Assembly: GCA_945877505.1 (NCBI GenBank)
Contig: CAMDWT010000016.1
Location: 1-41,241, forward strand
Direction: 5' to 3'
Origin: Crenothrix polyspora
Lineage (GTDB): Bacteria > Pseudomonadota > Gammaproteobacteria > Methylococcales > Methylomonadaceae
DNA length: 41,241 nt
How positions within the stretch are numbered: position 1 is the first letter of the stretch; each line of letters begins with the position of its first letter. Shown here piece after piece: positions 28,901 to 37,800 of the stretch. A program made the position numbers and the translations under genes. A model generated the notes under the pieces. It did not search any database. It was not told the origin of the DNA and worked only from the letters and a program-made list of their open reading frames with translations.

Positions 28901-29379
28901 GGAACCGCTTTAAAATTGGGATAACCGTAATTAGGATAAATCGCATTAAAAATAACGTGATTAGCTTTATCGGTAATTTGAAGGCCTGCCTGGGTTTTTT
29001 CGTGATAAATGTTAAATAGCCCGTAATTTGCAAGCTCAGACATCATTGGTGAAAAAGTAGCTTGCGAAGTAATAACAAAACCGGCACTTTGTAAGCGCTT
29101 AATAACCTCAGGTAATAAGGTATAGCCCAAGCGTTGATCATAAGGGCCGTATTCAGGATAACGAATTGACGAACTAGCGCCAGACATAAGCTTAAAACCC
29201 AACTGCTCACTAATAGCCGACAAATAACGCGCTTGATACTTTGAAGTTTTCACTTCATCGTAGACAATTTTTATGACAGCAAAAGACACTATCATTGATA
29301 CAACAACGATATATAAAGTTAAAAAACGAAGGTATCCCTGCCCAGCGTTATTTTCTCTAAGGACTCGCCTGCTTCGCAT
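25969..29379 (-). CDS. Large bifunctional class A penicillin-binding protein (GT51 + transpeptidase)
   Basis: This 1136-residue protein has one N-terminal membrane anchor (about 20-42). It has a GT51 glycosyltransferase domain with catalytic Glu171 in FIENRELLHEKHTT and SALPGGSTLATQMEKYRH. The transpeptidase domain has the SXXK motif Ser506-Thr-Ser-Lys (LGSTSKLRT), the SXN motif in RDSVNLVF and the KTG motif at Lys930 (GGKTGTGDHR). All catalytic motifs are present. The FIENRELL form of the donor motif resembles a PBP1C-like subgroup rather than PBP1a/1b. It is larger than usual. The last about 130 residues are a low-complexity tail rich in Pro, Lys and Val (such as KPVVAPKPVSQKPEIRVV), probably extended in the periplasm. 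No operon partner is evident. Confidence 0.88.
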   Translation of the reverse strand: MRSRRVLRENNAGQGYLRFLTLYIVVVSMIVSFAVIKIVYDEVKTSKYQARYLSAISEQLGFKLMSGASSSIRYPEYGPYDQRLGYTLLPEVIKRLQSAGFVITSQATFSPMMSELANYGLFNIYHEKTQAGLQITDKANHVIFNAIYPNYGYPNFKAVPPLIMDTLLFIENRELLHEKHTTVNPAIEWDRLGLAGLQLVAHKLGATSALPGGSTLATQMEKYRHSKNGYTNSILDKFRQMGTASLRAYMMGPDTLEMRQEIALSYLNSMPLAATPKLGEIHGLGDGLSGWFGTDFAEVNKLLSPEALRPPKQISEKQAIAYRQVLNIFLSQRRPTYLLGRGYEALQRLTDSYLRVMTEQGIVSPVLRDAVLKVKAVRPLKMDDVPVQFFAQKKTQNVLRARLAKTLGVKSNYDLDRLDLTVKTTLDYSTQQAVTNALKLLSQPNEARSAGILGFRLLNENTDLSPIVYSLMLFERGEAGNLLRVQTDNYDQPLDINEGIRLDLGSTSKLRTMVHYLELVADVYQQYKGLSAATLSKIELHPRDFISAWVVEQLKASPQINLEDLLNRAIDKRYSAGPGEYFFTGGGLHHFNNFTSDEDYKVMSVRDALRDSVNLVFIRLMREVVYHHLYKPNGIARWLESTDSPKRKEYLQHFADNEGQVYLQRFYVRYKGKTPDEALAMLTKRVFAKPSRFTMLYRAIYPENDEMALNAFLNQNLGKAVMAKEDIYDLYDKYSIEKFDLQDQGYITKIHPLELWLVGYLAKHPDATRKEVVAASYEQRQDVYRWLFKNNRVNAQQQRIMTLLEEEAFKSIHSAWKRVGYPFEALTPSYATSIGASGDRPAALAELMGILVNDGIRLPIVRFESLHYAQGTPYETLMKKAPDQGERIFAPEIAKVARGALVGVVEAGTAGRLNGVYTDAAGQKLSVGGKTGTGDHRKQIWGAGGALIESKFISRAATFTFFIGDRFFGVITAYVQGDNAGLYHFTSSLPVQIVKFLKPILSPLINNTSPAKELAPVVADVIVAKKTEPLEAKKLPVNVIKPLIEKPVVKVVKEWVENTPNKIPKPVVAPKPVSQKPEIRVVTVINKETADISNKPLPIIEPKIIKPALTQKANSTAKNDSATRYYKYPTPVIPKQ

Positions 29380-29645
29380 GACTATTTTCTTTTAAGTAGC
29401 GAGAAAAATAACGGCTCAGCGTTATTTAAGTGTTTTGTCTTCAACATTAATATCAAAAGGAAAGTAATAAATATATTTTCTGTTTATTGACCCTAATGGC
29501 AAACTCAGGGCTATAACTTCAGCAAGTTATCGTCAGTTAATTATAACAAACATTATCGGTAAATTTGAGCCACGATTACGCTATAAAACACTTAAGACCC
29601 ATTATCATTCATAAGTGCATGATAATATTTAAAAAGATTAAATCC

Positions 29646-30461
29646 TCACCTTGAAAACTCAACGTCGTATCCTGAAAACTTACGGATATTAATGACGCCC
29701 GTATCTAACAAAAGGTACTGACCTTTAATACCCTGTAAAACCCCCGATACTTCAGGATTTTTATCGAAATTAAACGACTTAACTTTCAAGGGATAGTGTT
29801 CTACAGGAAAATGAATATCAACAACCGTCTCATTCTCTAAAAACATAACCGCCTGCTCACCAAAGCGCTGACTAATTTCAGCGATTTCTAATTTACAGTG
29901 ATGCATTAACTCATCACGTTTAGCGATTAAATCAACTGGCTCAACATTATTTTTTAGCATTTGTTGCCAACTGGTTTTATCACTGACATGTTTTGCTATT
30001 ACTATCTCAATCAAGCCAGAAATATACCGCGACTTAACCCTAAATATCGGCAATGCCTGCACAGCACCCTGATCTATCCAACGCGTCGGGATTTGTGTTT
30101 GCCGAGTAATGCCAACTTTTACACCACTGGAATTGGCCAAATAAACCACATGCGGCTGAAAACAAAAAGTCTCACCCCACTCAGGTTCTCGACAAGTCCC
30201 GGCCTCAAAATGACAGGTTTCAGGCTTCATAATACACATATCGCATTGCGCTAAGGAGCTAAAACAAGGATAACAGTAACCTTGATTAAAACTTTTCTTA
30301 ATCACTCTATTGCAATGCACACAGGCAATATTGCCCGTATACCTTAGTTTTATCGTCTGGCCAATCAATGCGTTTAATGGCACGCGCTCCTCGCCTAGGG
30401 GCAAAGTGTACTGAACCGAAGCGTCCAGTTTGGCGCACATTTTTTTTAAAGGTCCTTGCAT
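29646..30461 (-). CDS. DUF2797 family protein
   Basis: The protein of about 271 residues has a cysteine-rich N-terminal part (ACVHCNRVIKKSF, GYCYPCFSSLAQCDMC, ETCHFEAGTCREPEWG) that probably binds zinc. A central segment, VVYLANSSGVKVGITRQTQIPTRWIDQG, resembles the GIY-YIG fold with its YL/VGITR pattern and Arg. This combination marks DUF2797, whose function is not established. The frame is open to an ATG at 30479, but on the minus strand AGGA lies 8 bases before the ATG at 30461, giving MQGPLKKMCAKL, which is preferred. It lies 33 bases after hemF on the same strand, so co-transcription is possible. Confidence 0.82.
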   Translation of the reverse strand: MQGPLKKMCAKLDASVQYTLPLGEERVPLNALIGQTIKLRYTGNIACVHCNRVIKKSFNQGYCYPCFSSLAQCDMCIMKPETCHFEAGTCREPEWGETFCFQPHVVYLANSSGVKVGITRQTQIPTRWIDQGAVQALPIFRVKSRYISGLIEIVIAKHVSDKTSWQQMLKNNVEPVDLIAKRDELMHHCKLEIAEISQRFGEQAVMFLENETVVDIHFPVEHYPLKVKSFNFDKNPEVSGVLQGIKGQYLLLDTGVINIRKFSGYDVEFSR

Positions 30462-30511
30462 TATGACAATCCTATTCATGGCTTATAAACGCTTAAAGTA
30501 ACTACAAAATT

Positions 30512-31432
<921 letters not shown>

Positions 31433-31639
31433 TCATTTACATATCGAAGGTGAGTGATCTCGGAATTTATACGCCTAATAATACCCTATAAACCCAAAAA
31501 TCGCAGGCGGGCCTTGTAATTTAAACACCGACTAGACTAACTTACCATCTGGAACCACCGCCTAGGACAATTGCAATTATCATGCTGTTTGCTTTTTATG
31601 GGATAATTCACCTTAAAATTTCAGCCCAGACTACTCATT

Positions 31640-32530
31640 ATGACTTTCCCGACGATTGAATCTTTTGTTCGTAACGCCCCACTAGCCAGACTGCAACGTT
31701 TGCCCGGCAACACCAGCAATACTATTTTAGCCAAGTTAGAAGGCAACAATCCGGCAGGTTCAGTTAAAGACCTACCCGCCCTAAGCATGATTAAACATGC
31801 CGAACTCAGGGGAGAAATCAAACCGGGTGACCGCTTAATTGAAGCGACCAGTGGCAATACAGGCATTGCTTTAGCCATGGTAGCCGCCATTAAAGGTTAC
31901 AAAATAACCTTAATAATGCCAGACAACATGAGTGATGAACGCAAAGCCTCCATGAAAGCTTACGGCGCTGAAATCATACTAACACCGGCTGCAGGCAGTA
32001 TGGAAACCGCCATAGATTTAGCGCGGGCGATGGAAGCCGACGGTAAAGGACGCATACTGGATCAGTTTGCCAACCCCGACAACCCCTTAGCGCATTATGA
32101 AAGCACCGGACCAGAAATCTGGAACGATACCCACGGAAAAGTAACCCACTTTGTCAGCGCCATGGGCACTACCGGCACGATAATGGGAACTTCAAAATAC
32201 CTTAAAGAACAAAACCCAGCCATTCAGATTATCGGCGTACAGCCCGAAGGCGATTCTAAAATTCCTGGCATTCGGCGCTGGCCCAAAGCCTATTTACCTA
32301 AAATCTATCAAGCGGATCGCGTTGATAGAATTATAGACGTCACGCAAGAAGACGCCGAAAAAATGACCCGTGCATTAGCCGCTGAAGAAGGTATATTTGC
32401 TGGCGTTTCCTCTGGCGGAGCCATTTCTGCTGCTTTAAAACTATCTCAAGAAGTCGAAAATGCCATCATCGTCGTGATTATTTGTGACCGTGGCGATCGT
32501 TATTTATCGACAGGTATTTTTCCTGCTTAA
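31640..32530 (+). CDS. cysM: Cysteine synthase B
   Basis: This 296-residue PLP enzyme makes cysteine from O-acetylserine and sulfide or thiosulfate. It has the cofactor lysine Lys43 in NNPAGSVKDLPAL, the substrate loop EATSGNTGIALAM, MGTTGTIMGTSKYL as phosphate-binding turn and EGIFAGVSSGGAISAAL. The NPAGSVKD form and length match CysM rather than CysK (about 320 residues). It is divergent from hemF across a 213-base region in which I see no confident promoter. Confidence 0.93.
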   Translation: MTFPTIESFVRNAPLARLQRLPGNTSNTILAKLEGNNPAGSVKDLPALSMIKHAELRGEIKPGDRLIEATSGNTGIALAMVAAIKGYKITLIMPDNMSDERKASMKAYGAEIILTPAAGSMETAIDLARAMEADGKGRILDQFANPDNPLAHYESTGPEIWNDTHGKVTHFVSAMGTTGTIMGTSKYLKEQNPAIQIIGVQPEGDSKIPGIRRWPKAYLPKIYQADRVDRIIDVTQEDAEKMTRALAAEEGIFAGVSSGGAISAALKLSQEVENAIIVVIICDRGDRYLSTGIFPA

Positions 32531-32572
32531 TGTTGTTCACCTTTACAGCCTGTACAATACAAACACTCTTTA

Positions 32573-32610
32573 CTGCTTGCTAAGTACCACCTACTTAAAC
32601 AAGCGAGCAG
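32573..32610 (+). other. Long imperfect hairpin between cysM and rlmD
   Basis: CTGCTTGC at 32573-32580 pairs with GCGAGCAG at 32603-32610 (one wobble pair), and inside it TAAGTA pairs with TACTTA (32592-32597) around a CCACC loop, leaving one AACAA bulge. No T run follows, so its role as terminator is doubtful. Confidence 0.4.
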
Positions 32611-32644
32611 TCAACATCCTCTGAAAGTTGGGAATACACACAGC

Positions 32645-33976
32645 ATGGCCAAAAGATCAAGAAAGAAACAACTACCGGAAACACCTGTCAAAGTCACGAT
32701 TGAATCCTTAGCCCATGATGGTCGCGGCGTTGCGCATGTCGATGGCAAAGTGATTTTCATTGATGAGGCTTTGCCAGGCGAAGAAGTTGAATTTATTTAT
32801 ACCGATAGCCGTAAAGATTATGCCGAAGGCAAAGTTTCCACTTTATTCACCCGTGCCGCCGACCGCGTAGAGGCACAATGCGCACATTTTGGCGTCTGCG
32901 GTGGTTGTAGCTTTCAGCATGTTGAATCCTCTGCACAAATTAGAATCAAACAAGAACTCCTCAACGAGCAGTTTACACGCATCGGTAAAGTAGGCGTTCC
33001 AGAATTATGGCAACCCTTAGAAGGTCCGCACTGGGGTTATCGTCGCAAAGCCCGCATGGGCGTCAAATACGTCGCCAAGAAAAATCGGGTACTGGTTGGT
33101 TTTAGAGAAAGACGACATCCCTACTTAGCTGAAATTGATAGCTGTATTGTCATGCACCCCATAGTCGGCACCAAATTATTAGCCTTGGGCGAAATGATTT
33201 CCGAATTAACCATTCGAGATAAAATCCCACAAATAGAAGTCGCCATTGGCGATGACCAATGTGTACTCTCCTTTCGTGTTTTAGAACCCGCCACTGCCGC
33301 CGATCAAGAACGAATGCGTACTTTTGGTCATGCCCATAATATGAGCATCTGTCTTCAATCCAAAGGCCCAGATACCATTATCCCTCTGGACGGCGAACCA
33401 GAAATTATTCCAACTTATGCCCTACCCGACCAGAATTTAGAATTTAAATTTAAGCCGGCCATGTTTACCCAAGTTAATTATGACATTAACAAGAAAATGA
33501 TTAATCGGGTACTGGAAACCTTAAACCTCAATGAAAACGACAACGTCTTAGATTTATTTTGTGGTTTAGGGAACTTCACCTTACCCATGGCAAAGTTTGC
33601 AGGACACGTCGTGGGAATAGAAGGTGATCAGCCGTTGGTTAATCACGCCAAAGAAAATGCGCGTCATAATGGCATCACCAATGTTGAATTTTATGCCGCC
33701 GATTTAAGTAAAGATATTAGCGACCAACCTTGGGCCAACAAAAAATATAACAAAATCATGCTGGACCCTTCCAGAGCCGGCGCGTCTGAAGTTTTGCAAC
33801 ACTTCAAAAAATGGCAACCTGAGCAGATTGTTTATGTCTCTTGTAATCCATCAACGCTCGCCCGTGATGCTGGCATATTAGTCAACGAATTAGGCTACAA
33901 GCTCGTTAAAGCCGGCGTGATGGATATGTTTCCACAAACAGGTCATGTGGAATCAATGGCCTTATTTGAAAAATAA
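32645..33976 (+). CDS. rlmD: 23S rRNA (uracil-1939-C5)-methyltransferase RlmD
   Basis: This 443-residue protein has an N-terminal TRAM domain (VKVTIESLAHDGRGVAHVDG), an iron-sulfur cluster motif in AQCAHFGVCGGCSFQ with a further Cys in IDSCIVMHP, and a SAM methyltransferase domain (LDLFCGLGNFTLPMA). The catalytic Cys is in IVYVSCNPSTLARD and the proton-abstracting Glu in GHVESMALFE. This set identifies RlmD (formerly RumA), which methylates U1939 of 23S rRNA. Length agrees with the family. Confidence 0.96.
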   Translation: MAKRSRKKQLPETPVKVTIESLAHDGRGVAHVDGKVIFIDEALPGEEVEFIYTDSRKDYAEGKVSTLFTRAADRVEAQCAHFGVCGGCSFQHVESSAQIRIKQELLNEQFTRIGKVGVPELWQPLEGPHWGYRRKARMGVKYVAKKNRVLVGFRERRHPYLAEIDSCIVMHPIVGTKLLALGEMISELTIRDKIPQIEVAIGDDQCVLSFRVLEPATAADQERMRTFGHAHNMSICLQSKGPDTIIPLDGEPEIIPTYALPDQNLEFKFKPAMFTQVNYDINKKMINRVLETLNLNENDNVLDLFCGLGNFTLPMAKFAGHVVGIEGDQPLVNHAKENARHNGITNVEFYAADLSKDISDQPWANKKYNKIMLDPSRAGASEVLQHFKKWQPEQIVYVSCNPSTLARDAGILVNELGYKLVKAGVMDMFPQTGHVESMALFEK

Positions 33977-34023
33977 AACGCCTCTACTCTAACGAAAAAG
34001 CCAAGTTTTTTTAAACTTTACCG

Positions 34024-34053
34024 CTTAATCCCCCTTTAAAAAGAGGGATTAAG
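34024..34053 (+). terminator. Probable hairpin terminator after rlmD
   Basis: CTTAATCCC at 34024-34032 pairs with GGGATTAAG at 34045-34053 around a 12-base loop, 48 bases past the rlmD stop. The following CCCTTTACCTTT is only partly T-rich. Confidence 0.5.
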
Positions 34054-34154
34054 CCCTTTACCTTTACCGTACTCCCCATTATTACTCCAAATTAAAAGTC
34101 TCATTTAAACTGAAGTATGACAGTAAGACCTGTTCAATCTGATTTACAACACTC

Positions 34155-34439
34155 TTAAGCCGCCACACAATGTACGCCGAAACTTTCACGTTTTGCTTCT
34201 AATTGCCATAAATCATAAGCCGCTTGCGCTGCAAGCCATGATTCTGCATTTTTTCCAAAAACCAACTCTAATCGAAAAGCCATTTCGGGACTCACACTCG
34301 TTCTACCATTAACTAAGGCAGAAACCGTTTTTCGAGTAACATTCAATTTCAGGGCCGTTTCAGTAATCGTCAAATTTAAAGGTTGCAACCAAAGTTCATA
34401 AAGTATCTTGCCCGGATGGGTAGGATTATACATTCGCAT
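34155..34439 (-). CDS. higA: HigA-family antidote / XRE-type DNA-binding protein, orphan
   Basis: This protein of about 94 residues has the HigA signature: MYNPTHPGKILYELWLQPLN, the helix-turn-helix TETALKLNVTRKTVSALVNG, then RTSVSPEMAFRLELVFG and AESWLAAQAAYDLWQLE. HigA proteins neutralise HigB RNase toxins and repress their own operon. Three in-frame ATGs lie close together; GAGG stands 7 bases before the one at 34439, so that start is preferred over 34445. No HigB-like gene is present on either side: rlmD is convergent downstream and the upstream region is non-coding. It may be a relic antitoxin or a free-standing regulator. Confidence 0.88.
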   Translation of the reverse strand: MRMYNPTHPGKILYELWLQPLNLTITETALKLNVTRKTVSALVNGRTSVSPEMAFRLELVFGKNAESWLAAQAAYDLWQLEAKRESFGVHCVAA

Positions 34440-34445
34440 TAACAT

Positions 34446-34811
34446 GCCTCGTTAGTCATCGTTTAGTAAATAACAGGTATCAGCGTCAGATTTAAGATTG
34501 ACCTAGGGTTTTCTACTTTTAACTTACGCTGCCCCTTACCCAGAGCCAATATAGCATTCTCTTAAACCAAATAAAGTGAACAATTGTTAAGACTTATATA
34601 AAAGACGAGGACTTTTATTTTCTTTGCTTGCTTAATTGAACCCATAAAAACCATAGGCAGGTGTGAACCGCCTACCTAAAGTTTTTACGCTTAAACTTAT
34701 GATTTTTAGGATGCATGCTAAAAATTAAGCCTAAAGGAATAAGCGTGCTAAAGCCTCTCCTACATTATATAAAAACAAACCCCGACTGGCACCTGACCCA
34801 TTCCACTAAGC
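34446..34811. other. Non-coding region with a palindrome at 34703-34724
   Basis: These 366 bases lie upstream of the orphan higA. No gene is seen. One near-perfect dyad, TTTTTAG-G-ATGCAT-G-CTAAAAA (34703-34724), could be an operator or a hairpin. A smaller hairpin-like element lies near 34653-34678. No HigB fragment was recognised when I read the minus strand directly upstream of higA. Confidence 0.4.
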
Positions 34812-34850
34812 AAAAAAAACCCACGCCCTTGTGAGGCGTGGGTTTTTTTT
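34812..34850 (-). terminator. Strong bidirectional intrinsic terminator
   Basis: CCCACGCC (34820-34827) pairs perfectly with GGCGTGGG (34835-34842) around a 7-base loop. Eight A's precede and eight T's follow the stem, so it can terminate in both directions. It lies 25 bases past the stop codon of the giant repeat protein gene, on the minus strand, and clearly ends that transcript. Confidence 0.92.
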
Positions 34851-34875
34851 ACTGAAACAGGCTAGCGGTGATGGC

Positions 34876-37800
34876 TTACATCACATGGCCTGCGTTGACC
34901 ATAGCTTGGTCGATTAACAACTGCGCTTCAATGCTGGTGGTGGCGTTGTACACTGCGTAACTGTGGTCGCCTTCGGTCACCGTAGTGCCTGTGTTGGTCC
35001 ACTCATGGGCAGTCAATTGCACTGAGTCATTAGCATCGCCAGTCAACGTCAGTTGATGGAGTCCATTAGTAACAGCGGTATTCAGCACGTCAGTCAAGGT
35101 AAGCTTGACGCTGTTGGCTGCGCTGTCAGTTGACATATTGATGCCTGACTCTTGCGTGGCATTGCCCAAGCCTGACAAGTCCAAGCTCTCGCCCATACTT
35201 AGGGTAAAGACGTTAGACATGGCGTTCTGCACCTGCAATCCCACATCGGCCAACACCGGTTGGACCAAGAAGGACACGTCCACGATGTCGTGGGTTGTGC
35301 CATCGGTAGATGTGAAAGACGAGAAGCCCTGCAGCGCGTTGCCATTTTGGTACGTGGTGGTGTTGTCAGCATTCAAATTGATGCTTGCCACGTTCACCTC
35401 GGCCAAGGTGTGCAGTTCGCCCGCGTCGGTCACACCGTCGCCGTTGGCATCGACCCACACACGCAACTTGTCAAAGTTGGCGTCGTGCGCTTCGATCTTG
35501 CCATCGTGATTGCTGTCCATCGCGCCCAGAGCAGCCCAGCCGTTGCTGGCCGTTGTGCCATTGGCCAACTGGGTGTGGTTACCAAACAATTCAGCACCAC
35601 TGTTGATCTGCCCGTCGCCGTTCAAATCGATCGCCAGCAAACCGTCTTGCTTGTCCACCCAGCTTGTCTTTTGCGGGGTGCCACTGTCGGTCAAGTCAAA
35701 CTGCACACTCTCGTTCAGACCCACGGTCTGCACGCCGTCACCGTTCAGATCAAGCACCAGAGGTGTGGCGTAGGTGACTGCAACCTGAGTGCCCGAACCA
35801 TTGCCTGCACTCGTTGGGTTCAAATATTTCATCCCCCCACCAATGACATAGGTCACACCGTTGACAACAAACTCCCCGTGAACAATGTCGTTGTTGTTCA
35901 CCGTCAACCGCGATGGAGAGAGGCCTAGCGATTGACCGTTGTAGCTACCGCTGGCACTCATGGTGGCCGTCTGCACAAGCGTCGAGTTCACATACAGCTT
36001 GATCGTTGCATTGGCGAATGCAGGGCTATTTATGGCCACAGCCACCTGACCCGTCAAACCGTTCCAGCCCGTTGAGGAACTGGTGAACACTGCTGCACAA
36101 GCAGTTGCATTCAGCGGATCAGGGGGGATCACCACGTTGGTGATGGCGCTATCGGCAATCACTTGCGAGTTAGTGGCCGTGTTTTGGTACACGTTGTAGG
36201 TAGTTGAGCCGTTACTCACCGTCCCTGCTGAACTAAAGCCCAGACTGAGGTTCAACTTATCAGCACTGGTACCTTCAACCACCACTTGGTGAAACTGTGT
36301 CGTCGCACTTAGGGCCGTGCCGATAACATTCGTCCATATTTTGCCGTCATCGCTGACAGTCGTTAGGTGGATGCTATTAAAATCAGCCATGTCGTTCACA
36401 TCTTTGGCGGTCAGCGTCAGGGTGTTGGCACTAGTGTCCGCACCGAGGTTGATGCGCTCTATGCTGTTGATACGGCTTTGGCCTTCGCTCGTCATACCGC
36501 CCACATTGCTAATGGCGGTCAAATCCAAGTTCACGCCAGCGGCAGACACTTGCAAAGTGTCAAAGCCCGTGCCGCCGTCGACCATGGCTTTGGTGTTACC
36601 CACCACGTTACTAGCGAGGTTGCTCACGTCTGAGGCTTGCAGCACGATGGTGTCGTTACCCTTGCCTGCGTTAAAGCGGTCTATGCCGCCGTTGCCAATG
36701 AGGGTGTCGTTGCCGCTGGTGCCGACCACGTAGTCGTCTGCCGAGGTGCCGGTGGCCAAAGCCACATTGCCGCTGATGAACTGAGGGCCACCGTAGATGA
36801 CGTAGGTTTTTCCTGCCCCAGTTAGGGCGGTGCCACCTGTATTTATCAGGGGACTGGCATTATATGCGTTAACCAACAAGTCGCCATAACCATCCCCATT
36901 AAGATCACCGGCATAAGACACGGCACTGCCTAAATAGTCATTAGCCGATTGACCATTGATAACAAACCCACCCATACCTTTATCCACGTTACTTAAATAA
37001 ATGGGTGTAGTACCAGTTTGACCGAACACCACGTAAACCTTACCGGCATTGGCCATACCTGAAACGGTGCTTGCATAGCCGATCACAATCATGTCCGCCA
37101 AACCATCACCATTGAAATCACCAGCGGACGATACGGTGTAGCGAGATGGTGCACTGCTTGAACCAATGAGGGCGAACCCCGATTTAGACATGCCTGCATC
37201 AATGGCGGATTGATAAACGTTGGCTCCGCCACCGGCCTTACCAAACAACACATAACTGTTGTTTCCAGTTGGTGAGTTGATTATCACGTCAGCCAAGCCA
37301 TCTCCGTTCACGTCACCTAGACTGGACACACCATTGCCCAATCCGCCTCCATTAGTGGCACCCAAAATAGCAAAACCTTCAGTCGACGTGCCGGATGATA
37401 GGTTTAATAAATTCACGGCTGCATTCCCTGATGCCGTACTGGCCTTACCATACACAACATAAGATACATTGTTATTATAGTTACCAATAAGCATGTCAGC
37501 CAAACCGTCGCCGTTGACATCGCCCGCATTACTCACCATCGAAGGACTGTTAGTACCACCGGTAATACTATAACCACCCAACCCGGCGGACACGTTACTG
37601 ATATTTACGGTTTGATTGCCCGTTTTACCGAACACCACGTAGGTGGAAGATAGTGGAGAATCGTAGCCCGCCACAATAAGATCAGGAATACCGTCACCAT
37701 TGACATCACCCAAATTGGATATCGATTGGCCGATCATGGTTCCCTGGGCACCAATAATACCATTAATTAAGAAACCATTTGTGCTGGTTCCTCCATTCAA

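Noticed and set aside
35260-35928. 222-codon plus-strand frame opposite the giant repeat gene
   Set aside because: The high-GC repetitive coding sequence on the minus strand generates long antisense frames; the Val/His/Gln-rich product has no family character.
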